Origin: Devosia sp.
Lineage (GTDB): Bacteria > Pseudomonadota > Alphaproteobacteria > Rhizobiales > Devosiaceae
Direction of reading: 5' to 3'
Length of the DNA: 64,000 nt
NCBI GenBank assembly: GCA_015234425.1
Contig: JADGNE010000067.1
Coordinates: forward strand, 27,207-91,206
Both the position numbers and the translations under genes were made by a program. Below are positions 61,052 to 64,000 of the stretch, in pieces. The first letter of the stretch is position 1; each line of letters opens with the position of its first letter. Under the pieces are notes generated by a model. The model did not search any database, had not been told where the DNA came from, and was given only the letters and a program-made list of their open reading frames with translations.

Positions 61052-62929
61052 TCAGCGATAGCCCGCTGCCTGCAGTTCAAACAGCTCGGCATAGCGGCCA
61101 TTGATGGCCAGCAGTTCCTCATGCGTGCCCGCTTCGAGGATCGCGCCATTGTCGAGCACGAGGATACAGTCGGCCATGCGCACGGTCGAAAAGCGGTGCG
61201 AGATGATCACCGCCGATTTGCCGTGCGCCAAATTCTTGAAGCGCGCGAAAACCTCGGCCTCCGCCTTGGCGTCGAGCGCAGCCGTCGGCTCGTCAAGAAT
61301 GATCAGCTCGGCGTCGCGCATATAGGCGCGGGCGATTGCCACTTTCTGCCATTCTCCACCCGAGAGGTCGCGCCCCTGCTTGAAGAGGCGCCCCAGCTGC
61401 TGGTCATAGCCCTTGGGCAGTTTGGCGATGACGCTGTCGGCAAGGCTCTGCTCGGCCGCGAGGTCGATACGTTCCTGGTCCTCGCGCGCCTCGATGCGCC
61501 CAACCCCGATATTGTCGCGGGCGGTGAAGGAGTAGCGGATGAAATCCTGAAAGATCACCCCGACATGGGCGTGGATGTCCTTGGGGTCCATATCCCTGAG
61601 GTCTATGCCATCAATGGTGATGCGCCCCTCGCTCGGGTCATAGAGCCGCGTAAGAAGCTTGGCGATCGTGGTCTTGCCGGCGCCATTCTCGCCCACCAGC
61701 GCCAGGGTCTGCCCGGCGGCGAGGGTGAAGGAGAGGTCGCGCACCACCCAATTTTCGGTTTCCGGATAGCGAAAGCCCACATTTTCGAAGGCGATTTCGC
61801 TCCGGATCGGCGCTGGGAATTTCTTGGGATTTTCCGGCGGCAGCACGGTCGGCTCGATCTCGAAGAAGGAAAAGAGATCGTCGAGATACATGGATTGCCC
61901 CGCGATCTGGGTAAAGCCGAGCAGAATGCGCTGGAACAGCCCATTAAGCCGCAGGAAGGAGCCAGAGAGGAACGCGAGGTCACCGAGGGTGAATTCCCCG
62001 GTGATGGTGCGCCAGACGATATAGCCATAGGCGGCGTAGTAAGCGAGGCTGGCAATGCCGGTAAAGAGGGCGCCCCAGCTGGCGCGCAGCATGGCGACGC
62101 GGCGGTTTTCGATAAAGATCTGGTTGGCGAGCGTCCGGAACCGGCTGATCAGATAATCGCCCAAGCCAAAGAGTTTGACCTCCTTGGCGGTCTCGGCGCT
62201 GGCGCCGATCTGGCGGAGATATTCAATCTCGCGGCGTTCCGGCGTGCGCCAGCGGCTCAGCATATAGGCGAGCGTGTTGAACCGCGTCTCGCCCCAGATA
62301 GAGGGAATGAAACTGAGCGGCAGCAGGAGGATCAGCCAGGGCGCGTAGAAGAACAGGCCACCGGCCAGCGTCATCACGGTGAGGATGTCCTGCGCCTGAC
62401 CGAACATCTGGCTCAGCAGCGCATTGCGCCCGGCCGCCTGCCGGCGCGCCCGCTCCAGCCGATCCTGATATTCGGCGCTCTCGAAATGCATCAGATCCAG
62501 CCGCGCCGCATGGCCCATCAGCTCGATGCTGACCTGGTTGGAATGCAGCTCGGAGAGGATGGAATCCACCAGCCCCGTGGCGCGGGCAATGATGTCATTG
62601 GCCAGCACCAGCGAAAATTCCAGCACCAGCAGCCACAGCACCGGCGTCAGCAGGCCCGAGCTCCACCAATCGATAAATTCCGGGCCCGGCGCCTCAATGG
62701 CCGTAAGCCGCACCACCTCGTCGACGATCAGCTTGGCCGCGTAGAGCACGGCCACGGGCTGAAATGCTGCAATCAGGCGCAGGACCACTGTCGCGGCCGT
62801 CAGCCAGCGACTGGTGCGCCAGATCTGCGCCACGAGCCGTCCGAGATGGCGCAGATTATGGAGGCGCTCGCGGAAGGTCGGAGTTGTGTCGGGAATTGGG
62901 GGTGGGCGACGCCCGGGCAGGTCGGTCAT
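61052..62929 (-). CDS. ABC exporter with fused membrane and ATPase domains
   Basis: The 625-residue half-transporter has an N-terminal membrane domain with about six helices (residues 40-340) and a C-terminal ABC domain with G-E-N-G-A-G-K-T-T (about 405-413), L-S-G-G-E-W-Q-K-V-A (about 512) and L-I-I-L-D-E-P-T-A-A-L-D. It would work as a homodimer, or with another half-transporter, to export lipids, peptides or drugs. No partner or substrate gene is beside it. Both ends lie in short intergenic gaps. Confidence 0.9.
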   Translation of the reverse strand: MTDLPGRRPPPIPDTTPTFRERLHNLRHLGRLVAQIWRTSRWLTAATVVLRLIAAFQPVAVLYAAKLIVDEVVRLTAIEAPGPEFIDWWSSGLLTPVLWLLVLEFSLVLANDIIARATGLVDSILSELHSNQVSIELMGHAARLDLMHFESAEYQDRLERARRQAAGRNALLSQMFGQAQDILTVMTLAGGLFFYAPWLILLLPLSFIPSIWGETRFNTLAYMLSRWRTPERREIEYLRQIGASAETAKEVKLFGLGDYLISRFRTLANQIFIENRRVAMLRASWGALFTGIASLAYYAAYGYIVWRTITGEFTLGDLAFLSGSFLRLNGLFQRILLGFTQIAGQSMYLDDLFSFFEIEPTVLPPENPKKFPAPIRSEIAFENVGFRYPETENWVVRDLSFTLAAGQTLALVGENGAGKTTIAKLLTRLYDPSEGRITIDGIDLRDMDPKDIHAHVGVIFQDFIRYSFTARDNIGVGRIEAREDQERIDLAAEQSLADSVIAKLPKGYDQQLGRLFKQGRDLSGGEWQKVAIARAYMRDAELIILDEPTAALDAKAEAEVFARFKNLAHGKSAVIISHRFSTVRMADCILVLDNGAILEAGTHEELLAINGRYAELFELQAAGYR

Positions 62930-63009
62930 GGTCGCTACTGTACTGTGGCACGGTGCGTCAGGAAATAAGCCCGGCGCGAATTAAACGCTGTTCCTGAGAT
63001 CACCCTGCG

Positions 63010-63702
63010 TTAGGGCAGGTTGCGCAGGAACCCGGCAAGATCGGCGGTCACATGGTGCACATGTGGCCCTGCGGCCTGATCGAGCTCCCAGGCTTCCACC
63101 TGCTCATGCACAAAGCCTTCGCCGGCGACGACCTGCACCGTCGCCATCCCAGTCTCATGGGGCACGACGAGGTTCTTTTCGAGATCGTCGAACATGGCCG
63201 CGCGGCTGGGGTCGATGTCGTAGCGCGCAAAGAAGCCGTCATAGGCCTCGCGGTGCGGTTTTGGCACGAAGGTCATGGCACGGATATCGTGCACATGTTC
63301 GAACAGATCGTCCCCGCCCAGCTGGCGCAGCACGGATCGCGCATGGCCGGTGTCACCATTGGTCAGGATCAGTTTTCGCCCCGGCAGATCGCGGATTGCG
63401 GCGATCAGTTCCGGGTGGGGCATCACCGGCGTGTAGTCGATGGCGTGGACCGTATTGAGGAAGTGGTCGGGATCGATCTGGTGCTGGATCATCAGCCCGT
63501 TGAGCGTGGTGCCGAAGTCCCGGTAATATTGCTTCTGCAGCGTGCGGGCCGCATCGAACTCGAGTTTGGTGACATCCATCACATAATGGGTGATGCGGAT
63601 ATCCACCTGCGCAAAGAGGTTGCACTCACGGGGATAAAGCGTGTTGTCGAGGTCAAAGACCCAATCGGTGACGTGATCAAAGCGCGGCGCAGAAGTGTTC
63701 AT
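63010..63702 (-). CDS. HAD-family pyrimidine 5'-nucleotidase-like protein
   Basis: The 230-residue protein has the HAD catalytic D-L-D-N-T-L-Y-P (about 17-24), the L-T-N-G-D-T motif II (about 112-117), a Lys-Pro motif (F-V-P-K-P-H) and D-D-L-E-K-N motif IV. The Y-P after D-N-T-L matches the Sdt1/pyrimidine 5'-nucleotidase group, which dephosphorylates UMP/CMP. The substrate is inferred from family only. No operon partner is visible. Confidence 0.82.
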   Translation of the reverse strand: MNTSAPRFDHVTDWVFDLDNTLYPRECNLFAQVDIRITHYVMDVTKLEFDAARTLQKQYYRDFGTTLNGLMIQHQIDPDHFLNTVHAIDYTPVMPHPELIAAIRDLPGRKLILTNGDTGHARSVLRQLGGDDLFEHVHDIRAMTFVPKPHREAYDGFFARYDIDPSRAAMFDDLEKNLVVPHETGMATVQVVAGEGFVHEQVEAWELDQAAGPHVHHVTADLAGFLRNLP

Positions 63703-64000
63703 GGGCTGAGCTTACCAGAACCGTGAAGCCGCTTCACCCGCCAAAAACGCAGGGCCGATATATCCCGCGCATCAAGAAACCCCCACCCAACCTCCCCCTG
63801 TCAAGGGGGAGGGGCTCGTCGGTGGCTCTCCGAAGGCACCGCAATCCCGATGCGTCCCTCCCCCTACCAGGGGGAGGTTAGGTGGGGGTGGGGGCCAGCG
63901 CTGCAGCCGCGGCCCAACGCGATGCCGCCAGAGCCACCGCCCTATCCCTCCATCGTCATTGCCCGGCTTGTGTGGAGGATCTGTGCTTTAGTGGTGGCAT
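63703..64000. repeat. Intergenic palindromic repeats at window end
   Basis: About 300 bp without a gene. CCCCACCC-AACCTCCCC..GGGGAGG at about 63781-63813 has an inverted partner at about 63855-63894 (CCTCCCC..GGGGGAGG then AGGTGGGGG). At 63,957-63,972 the sequence TCATTGCCCGGCTTGT repeats one half of the inverted repeat at 52931, and the window ends soon after. Confidence 0.7.

Noticed and set aside
60755-62968. 737-codon plus-strand frame
   Set aside because: Antisense to the ABC exporter, whose Walker and signature motifs are complete.
1-64000. tRNA or rRNA genes, insertion sequences, integrases, toxin-antitoxin pairs
   Set aside because: No cloverleaf with T-loop sequence, rRNA segment, transposase or integrase was recognised in the intergenic regions or reading frames.

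Overview
This 64 kb window is GC-rich chromosomal DNA of an alphaproteobacterium, most probably Hyphomicrobiales; gene content and order resemble Devosia and relatives, but that genus-level guess is inference. Supporting signs are the order DUF4164 - zapA - 6S RNA - fau, the block ruvCAB - ybgC - tolQRAB - pal - cpoB - tilS - ftsH - glmM, a bcsN-type cellulose operon, the Anbu cluster, and an IclR-type pcaR beside pcaIJF. I see no phage, insertion sequence, CRISPR array, rRNA or tRNA.

Layout. 1-2.8 kb: end of a DUF4164-like gene, zapA, 6S RNA with its promoter, 5-formyltetrahydrofolate cyclo-ligase, a YmdB-like phosphoesterase and a secreted SecD-P1-like protein. 2.9-4.5 kb: yebC and a membrane GGDEF protein. 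4.9-9.0 kb: ruvCAB, then a tightly packed set (phosphoesterase, Nudix, helix-hairpin-helix, ybgC). 9.2-19.8 kb: the Tol-Pal envelope system, then tilS, ftsH and glmM. 19.9-25.9 kb: outer-membrane barrel, DenD-like dehydrogenase, a second phosphoesterase, a lipid kinase, a glycine-rich secreted protein and a ribitol-dehydrogenase-like SDR. 26.1-34.7 kb: cellulose synthesis (bcsN, A, B, Z, and a TPR gene in the bcsK/C place). 34.8-36.3 kb: SulP transporter. 36.5-40.5 kb: Anbu proteasome-like cluster. 40.5-44.5 kb: DUF2322-like gene and two paralogous XRE regulators next to a large DUF4214/RTX-like surface protein. 44.5-47.2 kb: murB and an ABC-F ATPase. 47.5-51.0 kb: pcaF, pcaJ, pcaI and divergent pcaR. 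51.1-55.1 kb: glutamate dehydrogenase, a Rnk/GreA-like protein and a chemoreceptor. 55.2-59.8 kb: cutC, ROK kinase, TIGR03862 flavoprotein, and a cation-diffusion exporter with its ArsR repressor. 59.9-63.7 kb: a DUF4344 metallopeptidase, an ABC exporter and a HAD nucleotidase. The window ends in intergenic repeats.

How the parts work together. Much of the window serves the cell envelope and division: ZapA, Tol-Pal/CpoB, FtsH, GlmM and MurB (peptidoglycan precursors), cellulose export, and a possible S-layer-like protein. BcsA carries a PilZ domain, so the GGDEF protein at 3.7 kb could feed the same c-di-GMP signal.

The strongest non-coding signals are: a perfect palindrome overlapping the promoter of the metal exporter, matching an ArsR repressor whose alpha-5 zinc site is intact; an 8-bp inverted repeat in the pcaI/pcaR intergenic region overlapping the pcaR -10 and sitting just upstream of the pcaI -35; and inverted pairs of GC-rich palindromic repeats at about 47.3, 59.3 and 63.8 kb. 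The least explained locus is the XRE/XRE/surface-protein block in a locally AT-richer patch, where one regulator reads through its own terminator. No wholly new system can be asserted from sequence alone; that locus is the best candidate.
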